Shown here: in pieces, positions 28,001 to 36,175 of the stretch
Numbering within the stretch: position 1 is the stretch's first letter
Layout: every line of letters starts with the position of its first letter
From: Phoenix dactylifera
Lineage: Eukaryota > Streptophyta > Magnoliopsida > Arecales > Arecaceae
Assembly: GCF_009389715.1 (NCBI RefSeq)
Contig: NW_024067666.1
Span: 4,257,001 to 4,321,000, forward strand
DNA: 64,000 bases
Direction of reading: 5' to 3'
The notes under the pieces: generated by a model
The model's database searches: none
What the model was told of the DNA's origin: nothing
What the model saw: only the letters and a program-made list of their open reading frames with translations
Made by a program: the position numbers and the translations under genes

Positions 28001-31000
28001 GCTCATTCTGAAATCTTTGTATGTGCTGAATCATTTTCCTTGACATGAGTGATGTTGGAGATTCTATGTACCCATGCTGTGGTAGTTGAGCATTTAGTTT
28101 GAGGAATTTCTTAAGGCTCAAAAAGTCTAATTAAAGTGAAGTAAGTTTTCTTGGATAGCCAGTTGAAGTCTTCTCTGCAGTTATTTGGCCTCATCCTCTA
28201 ATGCATCTTGAGCATGGATAGTAAGCAAATAGTGCCTCACCTGTTTGTTCAGGTACTCTTGAGCTAATCCCAAAGTTTGACTAAAGATCCTTTCTAAGCT
28301 ATGCTGTTGATGAGTTTGCTTGTATGAACATATGTTTTCTGGCAGAAACAAACAAAGATATGCAATAATAGTGTAGTGAAAAGTTGAGCAACACATTTCC
28401 CAAGTTAAATCCCACTTTGCCAGGTATAATGAGTCACCCTCTCAATGCCCTTGCATGAGAGCTGGAACTGAAGCAAAAGTGTTGACGCAAACATTTTAGG
28501 ACTATTAAGGATATATCAAAAGGTTCTTTATGTCGCTTGAAAATGGAAATGTATAGAACATGTAAAGATTAGCATCCGTATCTGCAAAAGTTTAGTCTAG
28601 TCTTGTGGATTAAGATAGTGAAGCCTGCTTATTGTGCTGTGATCTAAATTCTAAAGTATGGTTTGAAAGATCATCGCATTTTTTATTGTTAAATTTTTAG
28701 TCATCAATAACAAGGTAGATTATTTTGATTCTTCTATTGGTACAAGTTATTGATTCCAAACATTATCAACAATATATATGATAATAGCACTTATTGATGT
28801 TCTCATAATGCTCCTAAATGGAGAATTTCCATATATATGATAGGAGGCCAGAATCCAATAAAGTAATGAAACTGATTTGAAAAAAATTTGATGCCTTCCC
28901 GTTCCCTTTTTCTTTTTCCCCAATCTTAAACCCAGTATATCACTAAAAAATATTTAGCATATATATACCAGAAAAGCGGAAACATGGGAAAAATCAAGAG
29001 ATATAGTTGGTCTTGACCTTGCAATCATACTAATATAGCTTTTAGTGGGCCTTTACTTATATATTTAATCTATAGCATTAAGTTTAACAATTATCAATTG
29101 TTCTTTGGCACCAATTGCCTTTAGAAATTGGTTCAATGTTTTCCTTATGCTTAATTATCACTTTGATCTATACAGCAGAATTGGTCTTATTATCGTCACA
29201 TTTGACTTTAATATTTCTATCCTAGTTATCATCTTTTATATGAAGCTCTCTTCGGTATTAGTCAGTGCATTTCTTCACATCACCTAACTCTATATCTACT
29301 AGAACTATTTATATGCATATCTATGCTGGAATCTAAGTACAGAGAAAATAGTAAAATGAATTTGGCAATGTTATTGAACTGACGAGAATGTTGTATCACA
29401 TTGGATGGGTAAATAATTGGTCACACTAGCATTTAAAGTCTTCGTGGTTTAACAAAATATTTATTTTTTGCTGTTGCTACATGTATTGACTCTAGCAATA
29501 TTTTTCAGGTTTGCACTTGCATTTTATGGAAGTTTATATCATCCCCAGCTGGTTGCCCTTGTTGCGCAAGTAATATTTTCCACTGGCCACAATGCCTGTA
29601 CATATATATGTATATATTAGGTTGCAAAGTCGTCATTCAATAGAGTGAAATTTTCATAGTTACAGTTGTTGTGTTATTGTTGATATTGCATCGGAAATCA
29701 CGTTAAGAGAGCGAGTTGATCTAGCTTCTTTCCATTGGGCTTGGAGCCTCAATCCTAGTGAAAAGGAAGCAATAGTGAACCTTTTAAATCAAGGATCCAC
29801 CTTTTGATCATGATCTGCAATACTTAAAGTACCTAAACAACCAATCACATGTTTTGAATTATCTAACTTATGCATCTACTGGACCTAAAATGGACAGTAG
29901 CAATAGAATTAGTTTGCTAAAATGTGCTGTAGGATATGTTGAGATCCAGACTATCTGGATCTATACAAATTAAAAACCAAAATAGATGATTTGAGAATTT
30001 TGAGTGCTTGTAAACCATAAAATAAATCAAAACATTACACTATGTTGTTTATCTATGTTGGATATCTACAGAACATTTGATTTTGGTTTTTCTAGGTATT
30101 TTAGATGTTGATTTTGCATTGGTGGTATTTGAGCTTTAATTGTATCAGAAGAGTACCAGTTCACCCACCTCTTTTAACGCTTGTACATGTATGTACATAC
30201 ATATGTGCTTATGTGTATCCATAACACTAAATTGAAGTTGTATATGCACGCTCGTAAAAGCGAGTACCTTGCTTTTAGAATCTGATGTTGAGCACCATAA
30301 TTTGAGATCTTGCCGCTTCATGCAGGATATAACCATTTCTTTTAGATATCATAATTTGAGATATAATACGGGATGAACACTTGCACCATGTGGTAAATTG
30401 CACTCCACGCTTTGCAGGGAAATGTTTCAGGCATCCAAATAATTATTTTGGTTATAAATAGCTGATTATTGGTGTTAGACATGTATCAACAGTTGCAAGG
30501 ATATTGATTCTTTTAGGAATCTTTTATACATTCTTCAAAATGAATAATCCCTTCTTTATCAGAAAGAATATTATAGTTCTTTACCCCAAATCTTAAGGAA
30601 TCCAATAATGTTGTATACTTTTTTTTACTCTAATCTGCTGGATTATTCAAACATATCCAGGAAGTATGACATATAAGAGTAGGAAGACAAGAAGGCAAGA
30701 AGGATGGATGACCTTGTAAATGCTGGATCAACTATGCTGTTAGGATATGTTATTTTTTCTGGATTAACCAGTGTTGTTTTCACATACCCAGAGTTAGTTG
30801 TTTCACACTTTTATGCATGTGTAGTCTCTTGATTATTTTTATTTCACGAGAAGCATGTGGAGACAATGTATTATCAAGAAAATTACTTAACATCATTAAT
30901 TTGAACAAATATTTTTTTCTTTAGGATTATTTTTAAGAGGTCTGCTTTCAGAATTTGTTGCTGAGATCTTGATTACTATCAGTCTAGTAAAGTATCAAAT

Positions 31001-34000
31001 TATGGAGTCATGCAATGAGAATATCATCTATATATATAGTCCTGCAACGATTGTTGTGGAATTTTAAAATTTTGAGTCTGATTTCCTTGCAGAATGAAAA
31101 GCAAAGGAACTTAGCATTATCATGATTCTTAAATTGAAAACTATATCTTTGTCGAATAACTTACAAATTGAAAGTAAAGTTCTGTAATAACAGGTAATGT
31201 TCACTTGAAAATAACACTTATAAAATCTGTATTTTGTGATAAGAACTGAAGGGACATCGAGTTTCAGAAAAATCACAAGATCTCTAATCCTTATTCTGGT
31301 AAAAATAATAAGTTATTGTAAAAAAATAATAACTTATGTGAAAGGCTTCTTTGTGAATATCAGTGTCATTCTAAAGTGCTTGTTTGTATATTTTGTTCCT
31401 GAAGTGCTGAATTCAACTATGTATTGAATAACTATCTAGTGAAACTAGCTAAATAAATGCATTTAAACAGGATGAAATAACCAGTTCAAGTGGTCAAGTG
31501 GAGCCTCCTGGAATGCATATGATATATCTTCCATATTCAGATGATATTAGACATGTTGAAGAGGCAAGAAAACTTGCACTTTGATTATTGTTCAGTTCTC
31601 TTTTTTGATTTACTAATTTACTAATCCAAGTTAATTTGCAGCTTCATATGGCTGTTGATGCTAATGCACCACGTGCCACAGATGATCAAATCAAGAAAGC
31701 CTCTGCTTTATCAAGACGTATAGATTTAAAAGACTTTTCAGTCTGCCAGTTTGCAAATCCTGGTATTAATCAACATCCTATGATTTCTTTTCCATTCTAA
31801 TAAAACGTACAGTTATTAACAATCTATCATGAGCATCATACATTTTTAGAAGTATGCGGTTGACTAGGTCATTAATAATAAACCATGCATCCAAAGAATT
31901 AGGTCAAATTCATATCGAAATGAAAAAAACAACTCTCTTCTTTCTTTTCCTCGAAAAAAAGAAAGAATAGAAAGTCCTTTTCCCTAAGGCATGTGTTTCT
32001 TTCTGTTCTTTCCATCCTTTATTTACCTTTTTCTTTACCCAGTGTAAATTGTAGCACATAAAAATATTCCTTTTCATTTGTAAGCACTAACAAACAGAAT
32101 GGTCAAGTTTTTAAACCAGTTCTTGAAAATTTTCGAAGTTCATCTACCATTTGATTGCTTTCAAGCTGACTTCATCAGCTAATGTTTACCTTCCCAATTG
32201 CATGATTGTTAGCCTACATGGCTGAGTCAAATGAGCCAATCAAGATTACTTCAGATATACCTAAACACGTTGAAGGTAATTTAACTCATAAAATAATTTT
32301 TTTTATTCTAAATTTTATAAAAATAGTGCTAATTAAGTGCTTCAAGATTTTTTGAAAACTTCTATTTATTAATTATATATGTGTAATGTAGAAAGCAAGG
32401 TTTTCGTACCAGCACCTAACCGGTATTTTGGCCGTATTGAGTGTCGGTACAATATTGTCAGTCCACTCCTTAGCGGCATTATGTGGGCATAGCAATAGTG
32501 AATATTAGTTTCTTACCGATCCAATAAGCTATGCCTGATATTAGGGCTGCCAATGGACCGGGGTGGGTCAGGTCAGGCTTATATCTGAAGCAAGTCCAGA
32601 TTTTAGAACTTAGGCTTGAGCCTGGCCTGGATAAAATAAAGCACGAGGGCCTAGGCCTGGGCCCAACCCTACTGTGGGTTATATTTCAGGCTGGGGCAGG
32701 TCCAAGTTAGGCTCCTATTTATTTTGAACCAAAAACCCATCTAGGTCCAGCTTGGAATAAATCAGGCCACCTTAATTTTTGGCCGAATTAGGCTTTTGGG
32801 TTAAAATTCCGATCCCGATCCTGGTTTTTCATGGGCTGGGCTATTTGGCCCATGGACAGCCCTACCCGATATTATCCAGACTTAATATCAATATTTAAAT
32901 AAATAAATGACATTAGAGCTGCGATGGAACTTCTCATGTTTCTAAGGTCCACTTAGTTCAATGTAACAAATAAGTTGAGTCATGCTCCAAATAAGGTAGG
33001 AATTAAGGTAGGATGTGGGAGAGGTGCAATCAGAAAGAGGAAGAGGATCTACCCACAAGCATTTGTCTACCCACCTAGATATGTTCATGTGACAATACAT
33101 TTGATACTATATATTATATATCTCAGCTTTTTGTTAGTGTTCATTATTTCTTTTTTTGTTTTCTTTTGGAAAAGCTCATGTTTTATTTGTGATGATTTTA
33201 TTAGTAAATTCTGTTTACACATCTGAGACATGATTTCAATATTCAAAAAATAATTAAATGATATTTAGAGCTCCTATGAAACTTCCTAGTTTTTGCAGGC
33301 CCACTTAATTCAATGTAACAAATAAGTCATGGTCAAAATAAGATAGGAAATATTATTGATATGCTTGAACTAGAATCTTGTGCTCAAAATAAGTTGTCAC
33401 CAGTTGCACCTACACATGAAGAAAGAGTTGCATCCCCACTTAATTCAATGTAACAAATAAGTCATTGTCAAAATAAGATAGGAAATATTATCGATATGTT
33501 TGAACTAGAATCTTGTGCTCAAAATAAGTTGTCACAAGTTGTACCCATACATGAAGAAAGGGTTGCATCAGAAAGCAATCTAAACTTGTGCCCAGCTTCT
33601 GAAGGATCCGAAAGTTATTTCACCTATTATCTCACAATTGACTTACTCTCTTGATGATGGATCCGAAAGTTTATTTTTGGCTGGTTTTTGATGAGGGTCC
33701 ATCATTGTCTTTTACTTCTAACCTTCAGCCTGTCACATCATAGAATATCACTGGTATAAACCGAAATGCAGATTGATGCCCATCAAATGGATGCAGAACT
33801 GGCCATCCTACTTTGCAAATTTTTGGCCCTGATAACTCTGACATAAAATATTGTATTGTTTCTCTGTCCAGCTTTACAAAGACATTATGGGATACTGCAA
33901 GCCTTAGCTTTGGGTGAAGATGAGATGCCAGAAATCAAAGATGAAACCTTACCTGATGAAGAAGGCCTGTCTAGGTGACTCGTCTGCTGTATGCTGCAAT

Positions 34001-34794
34001 ATTTCTTCCTTTATGGCCTTCAATTTGATTTATCAACTGTTATTGATGTTCCATTTCTATAATCCTAAATTCAGTCAAACTTGTGCTATTATCTGCAGGC
34101 CAGGAATTGTCCGTGCACTTCAAGAATTCAAAATATCTGTTTATGGTGAAAACCATGATCAGGAGGAAGCCAACACCGCAGCTGCAAAAGGGTCTGGAAG
34201 TGAAGCTTCTAGAAAGCGTAAAGCAATGGCTGAAACTGCTGCAAGGGAGAGTGCAAGTTATGATTGGGCTGATCTTGCAGAAAATGGAAAGGTGAGAGTG
34301 TGTTTATTGATTTAGGCTACGGTTCTTCTAATTTTGTTCTTTAGTAAAGGTGGCCATAAACAGTTAAAGAGTATTTAAACTAGTTGTCGTAGGGGGCTGG
34401 ACAGCTAAACATAGTTCTATATTTAAAAAAAAAGGACATTATTTGATTTTTGTGGCCAAGTTTTGCTACCTCAGTGCCGAATCCTGTACCGGTACTATCC
34501 TATTATATTATTGGTATGCGGTATGGTACGGTAAGATTCAGCATATCGAGTGTCGTTACGGTATGGTATCATGTACCGGTACAGTCTTGTATGCTCGATA
34601 TGATACATTACCGACCAGTTTGGCAAATCTTGCTCATGACTAATGATAATTTTCTATTTTCTGATTTTATTTGTATGCAGCTGAAGGATCTGACCGTGGT
34701 AGAGTTAAAGTACTACCTAACTGCTCACAATCTCCCAGTTACTGGGAAGAAAGAGGCCTTAATCAGCAGGATCTTAACTCACTTGGGCAAGTAA
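4959..34794 (+). CDS. KU70: KU70 subunit of the Ku DNA end-binding complex
   Basis: Ku70 pairs with Ku80 to encircle broken DNA ends in the nucleus for non-homologous end joining and telomere maintenance. I traced 19 exons with matching phases: 4959-5021, 5134-5211, 8208-8324, 10959-11073, 13183-13288, 13415-13532, 13790-13873, 13980-14038, 16985-17118, 17236-17279, 21498-21574, 22538-22685, 24289-24350, 29509-29569, 31471-31563, 31642-31762, 33872-33974, 34099-34291, 34681-34794. They sum to 1890 bases, 629 residues, close to the roughly 620 of Arabidopsis. Landmarks: acidic N-terminus, von Willebrand A-like domain from EFVVYLVDASPKM (about residue 29), Ku core with TNEDDPFGS, ICADTGAL and GFKPLDCLKDYHNL, a basic KRK linker near 565-570, and a C-terminal SAP DNA-binding motif (LKDLTVVELKYYL...). 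All introns are GT-AG except the one after 31563 (GC-AG). The neighbour at 36176 is convergent. Confidence 0.95.
6500..7455 (+). mobile_element. 5'-truncated RTE-clade LINE in KU70 intron 2
   Basis: The reverse-transcriptase catalytic box is readable as MLFADDIVLI near 6613-6642, preceded by LLMDELTANI. Farther on, 6954-7301 is open and encodes the RTE C-terminal signature: LYGLECWTIKK, RMLRWVCDTTRKDKTRNEYI, LRWYGHVERRP. The 3' end near 7390-7455 (CATAGAGCCAAACCCAAATA) resembles the usual 3' terminus of plant RTE elements. The RT part carries several in-frame stops and the N-terminal endonuclease is absent, so the copy is inactive. Same strand as KU70. Confidence 0.85.
8690..9035 (+). repeat. 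CT/CCCT-rich low-complexity tract in KU70 intron 3
   Basis: Two pyrimidine-rich blocks (about 8700-8850 and 8958-9035) made of CTCTCC and CCTCC units flank a short GC-rich core. Open frames here are composition artefacts. The whole may belong to one decayed transposon, since a GGTTCGG-type low-complexity stretch lies just upstream (8575-8650). Confidence 0.5.
9481..9770. mobile_element. hAT-type MITE in KU70 intron 3
   Basis: A 290-base non-coding element starts TAGGGTGCAAATAAGC and ends GCTTGCAACCCTA, giving imperfect terminal inverted repeats of TAGGG(T)TGCAA type. It is flanked by GTCAAGCC (9473-9480) and GTCAAACC (9771-9778), an 8-bp target-site duplication with one mismatch. The interior is built from repeated AGCTTGAGC/GAGCTC words. 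TIR start TAGGG plus an 8-bp TSD is the hAT signature. No transposase is encoded. Confidence 0.75.
11320..11600. repeat. GTACC/GGTACCGG foldback-type repeat, KU70 intron 4
   Basis: The stretch is packed with GTACC, GGTAC and CATACCATG words and includes GGTACCGG near 11573. It resembles the clearer copy at 34458-34632. Borders are uncertain. It is non-coding, and the small open frames inside are not supported. Confidence 0.45.
12230..12935. repeat. GGGT/GGTT-word repeat, possible hAT-like MITE, KU70 intron 4
   Basis: The region is composed of words such as GGGTCTGGG, TTGGTTCAGGT and GGGTTGGACTGGG. Its right end CCATTTGCAGTCCTAA is the inverted form of the TAGG...TGCAAATGG ends seen in the hAT-type MITEs of this window. 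I found no convincing left partner or target-site duplication, so borders and class are provisional. Confidence 0.35.
13046..13073 (+). repeat. CT microsatellite
   Basis: A run of about 14 CT dinucleotides lies in KU70 intron 4, roughly 110 bases upstream of exon 5. It may add to the pyrimidine context of the intron but is too far upstream to be the polypyrimidine tract. Confidence 0.8.
14308..14490 (+). repeat. Tandem duplication, about 93-bp unit, KU70 intron 8
   Basis: GTAGGCCCAACC begins at 14308 and again at 14401. Both are followed by AATTAGCT, then a CATGCCAT word, then TCACAAATG. Copies are diverged and contain small indels. It sits between exon 8 and the gypsy-like fossil and may be part of an older element. 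Confidence 0.6.
14850..16606 (-). mobile_element. Fossil Ty3/gypsy-like LTR element: primer site, gag part, LTR-like part
   Basis: Read on the minus strand: a methionine-tRNA-type primer-binding site (TGGTATCATAGCG, around 16606-16594), then a gag region (about 16420-15480) with a glutamine-rich stretch and a retrotransposon-gag core containing MLQGEAFNWW and WERFRRAFYDKYFP. A non-coding LTR-like part follows and includes a 36-bp tandem array (15450-15560). No pol is present. The element is broken, incomplete and lies in KU70 intron 8, antisense to the gene. No LTR pair is available for dating; its state suggests an old insertion. Confidence 0.75.
16091..16230 (-). repeat. 60-bp tandem repeat inside the gag fossil
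   Basis: TTGCTGTGTTTGCA recurs at 16094, 16154 and 16214, giving about 2.3 copies of a 60-bp unit. On the element's coding strand this is glutamine-rich. It is an internal low-complexity expansion of the gypsy-like fossil. Confidence 0.75.
19541..20850. mobile_element. Probable solo LTR of a gypsy-like element, KU70 intron 10
   Basis: The segment begins TGTCATGACCCG and plausibly ends GGATTCTTCA, with AATAT on the left and AAATAT on the right as an imperfect target-site duplication. It contains AGTGAGCAAAAAGCCCA and an array of about five roughly 40-bp units at 20400-20560 with the core TTTAACCCTTGTGGGGTA. The LTR-like part at 14850-15560 has the same arrangement, so the two are probably related families. 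A purine-rich tract (20560-20800) follows the array. No coding capacity; old. Confidence 0.5.
20400..20560 (+). repeat. Array of about 40-bp units inside the LTR-like segment
   Basis: Units share ACCACATTTAACCCTTGTGG followed by GGGTAAGTC-like bases, repeated about five times with drift. Comparable units of 35-36 bp occur at 15450-15560 (GTGCCAATATATAACC...GGCAGGGT). Confidence 0.7.
20888..21065. repeat. Short MITE-like element with GGTTTYAAAT ends, KU70 intron 10
   Basis: The left end GGTTTCAAATCCCTATGGAATG and the reverse complement of the right end (GGTTTTAAATTTTGTGGGATG) form imperfect inverted repeats over about 20 bases. The interior carries repeated GGGATG/CATCCC words. No clear target-site duplication was found. 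Confidence 0.5.
22020..22337 (+). other. GC-rich island in KU70 intron 11, possible captured gene fragment
   Basis: About 300 bases of clearly higher GC content sit inside an AT-rich intron. A frame from ATG 22194 to TAG 22337 gives 47 residues (MLDFAMATAVFVLAQICSVL...VEQLLS) that look protein-like but that I do not recognise. A 13-base word GGCGATGTCGTGT is duplicated with a 16-base period just upstream (22149 and 22165). It could be a Pack-type transposon capture or an old retrocopy piece. Terminal repeats were not found. Confidence 0.35.
25123..26133. repeat. MITE-like element with GGTTTAAA ends, KU70 intron 13
   Basis: The left end GGTTTAAAGTGCCGAAAC and the inverted right end GGTTCTAAAACTTGG are loosely complementary and related to the ends of the element at 20888. 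The interior holds AATTGGCC/AACTGG words near both ends and a very AT-rich centre. There is no coding region. Borders are approximate. Confidence 0.4.
26226..26932. mobile_element. PIF/Harbinger (Tourist-like) MITE, KU70 intron 13
   Basis: The ends GGCCTTATTTGGCATT and (inverted) GGCCCCATTTAGCATT match in about 13 of 16 positions and resemble Tourist-type termini. They are flanked on both sides by TAA (26223-26225 and 26933-26935), the expected 3-bp target site. Beyond the TIRs, AGAGCTTTTGG/AGAGCTTTTG words recur in inverted orientation. The centre (26370-26640) is an almost pure AT stretch of TAATATTAT words. Non-autonomous. Confidence 0.65.
27126..27627 (+). repeat. Head-to-tail 251-bp tandem duplication, KU70 intron 13
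   Basis: Unit 1 (27126-27376) and unit 2 (27377-27627) both begin AATGACAAAAAAGAATGC and end near AGTGTAGTCCCATTG. I count about six substitutions and no indel, roughly 2-3 percent divergence, so the duplication is young. Each copy yields open frames on the minus strand, but none resembles a known protein. Confidence 0.9.
32213..32275 (+). other. Candidate 63-nt cassette exon in KU70 intron 16
   Basis: A TTGTTAG acceptor-like end precedes 63 bases that finish GAAG before GTAATT. Read in the frame handed over by exon 16 (phase 1), the first codon is GCC and the stretch is open: AYMAESNEPIKITSDI, then PKHVE. It ends in phase 1, so exon 17 would still be read correctly as ALQRHY. Inclusion would add 21 residues between FANP and ALQRHY. 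From memory Arabidopsis and rice Ku70 lack such an insert. An AG-open-GT window of this size can occur by chance, so this is only a candidate. Confidence 0.3.
32398..32541. repeat. GTACC/GGTACC-type repeat interrupted by a MITE
   Basis: GTACCAGCACCTAACCGGTA and GTCGGTACAA place this in the same family as 34458-34632. The hAT-type MITE at 32542 splits it, and the sequence resumes as CCCGATATTATCC after 32864. Confidence 0.45.
32542..32864. mobile_element. hAT-type MITE nested in another repeat, KU70 intron 16
   Basis: A 323-base element starts TAGGGCTGCCAATGGACC and ends GGCCCATGGACAGCCCTA. The inverted right end TAGGGCTGTCCATGGGCC matches the left in about 15 of 18 positions. Flanks are CCTGATAT (32534-32541) and CCCGATAT (32865-32872), an 8-bp target-site duplication with one difference. 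The interior repeats GGCCTGGG/GGCTGGG words. No coding capacity. Confidence 0.78.
32908..33005 (+). repeat. Diverged third copy of the intron 16 repeat
   Basis: ATTAGAGCTGCGATGGAACTTC...CCACTTAGTTCAATGTAACAAATAAG matches the start of the tandem pair at 33258-33569 (TTTAGAGCTCCTATGAAACTTC...CCACTTAATTCAATGTAAC). It is shorter and more diverged, so it probably predates the tandem step. Confidence 0.65.
33301..33569 (+). repeat. Head-to-tail 135-bp tandem duplication, KU70 intron 16
   Basis: CCACTTAATTCAATGTAACA begins at 33301 and again at 33436. The units run 33301-33435 and 33436-33569, each ending GAAGAAAGRGTTGCATC. They differ at a handful of positions. It lies about 300 bases upstream of exon 17. 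Confidence 0.88.
34458..34632. repeat. GTACCGGTAC foldback element, KU70 intron 18
   Basis: Two palindromic TGTACCGGTAC cores (near 34485 and 34574) flank GGTATGGTACGGTA words. The outer ends AAGTTTTGCTACCTCAGTGCCG and (inverted) AAGATTTGCCAAACTGGTCGG are imperfect inverted repeats, so the strand can fold on itself. No coding content. Frequent GGTACCGGTAC elements of this look are, to my recollection, typical of palms and some other monocots. Confidence 0.6.
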
Positions 34795-36175
34795 ATTTTT
34801 GTTGAAGCTGTACTGAAATGTCATGCAGCTTGCTGAGCACCGTGGAAGGGCCCTTTGCAGTTGACCTAATTGCTTGAAGCTGGGTTTTCTTTGGCAACCA
34901 ACGTAGCTCATCGGTTTTGTTATAATATTGCTGTAAAAAGATCCTCGCTTCCCTTTTCCCCTCTTTTCTGTAAATGAAAGGTAGCAAATAGTACAAGCTA
35001 CAGTTTCTAGGATATTAATTATTTTAAGTAGTCTAAAGCTCTGCATTGGCGGAAAAGTGACGATTTTAAGGATGCTAGAGTAGCTGAAGTGTTATAGCTA
35101 CATAATTTGCAGAAAGAGGAAAGAAGTATCCTAACAAGTTGACATGTACGTAAGAATGGACGGGACGTGATGTCAGATGAACTTTCAGTGAGAATGGGAT
35201 GATGAAAAGTTAGTGTTGACCTTGTGAGTGTTAGTGTGGCATGAGCATCTACTAAGTTGCCTGCCTCTATTATTAGTTTACAGCATACCTTAAACCGTTT
35301 ATACAAGTTCAAAATCTGTTCTGTATCAGTTCCACCCCTCTTTATCTCCCAGTCTGCTCGACCTACTGCACGTAAGCAAAATGGATGGTTTGCCGGCAAA
35401 ATGTTTTGTGTTCGTTTCCCAGCAATTATTGCTGGCGAGTGATGGTTTCCGCTCCCTACATCATTTCGAATAGCAGGGGACAGCGGACTTGGGTGAGTTT
35501 TCTCTCAGGTTTGTCCATACCAATCTTCCAGCCAATATTTGGTGTTTATCTTTTAGCTAAATTGGTCTCCTTGTTTCACATGCAATGTTTCGTCATCAGG
35601 TGCTACATAAGCTATGGGAGAAGCAAAAGATGGGAAGTCCTCATAGGCACAAGCTCAAGGAGATTTATCTTACAAAGTCATCATACCTGTAGTAATCTGA
35701 CATTTTCCAGTAGTCTCTTAGCGGTCTCCCAGGTATTACCTGAGATCATTGCTTCAATCCATAATAATTTCTAAGCTCCAAATGATCAGATCTAGAGATG
35801 AGCCTCCCCAATATCAATGCCACACACCCTTTACCTTATAAGTTATTCCTTGTTCGGTGAATGTGACGACCATTTCTGGAATGAAAAGCTTCTCTATCCG
35901 GCCAGGACACAATACCATAGACACGGGCAAGCTTCAGTATGCATATCCAGTGGGCTTATCGTACGCTGTTAGATATCCCACCACAAAATGATAAGAATAT
36001 CATACAAAACATTGCGATATAAAGCTCGCGGAGTAAAATTGATACCAAATTAATTGTCAACTATAAAAACAAAAAAATTATATACGCAGCTTTCCCGTCA
36101 TTTATAACATTCCAGCACTCTAAATAGGAATCAGAAATCAGTCCCTCAAAATAAACTCTGCGCAGAAGGTAACTC
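34795..36175. other. Convergent intergenic spacer between KU70 and the START gene
   Basis: It contains the 3' flanks of two converging genes. The KU70 3' UTR probably covers the first 150-250 bases, and the START gene 3' UTR the last 100 or so. No further gene, transposon or clear terminator signal was recognised; short open frames have no protein-like character. Confidence 0.5.

Noticed and set aside
28181-28396. Minus-strand frame (CCSTFHYTIIAYL...) considered as an element or gene piece
   Set aside because: Surrounding sequence is closed in all frames and no family could be named.
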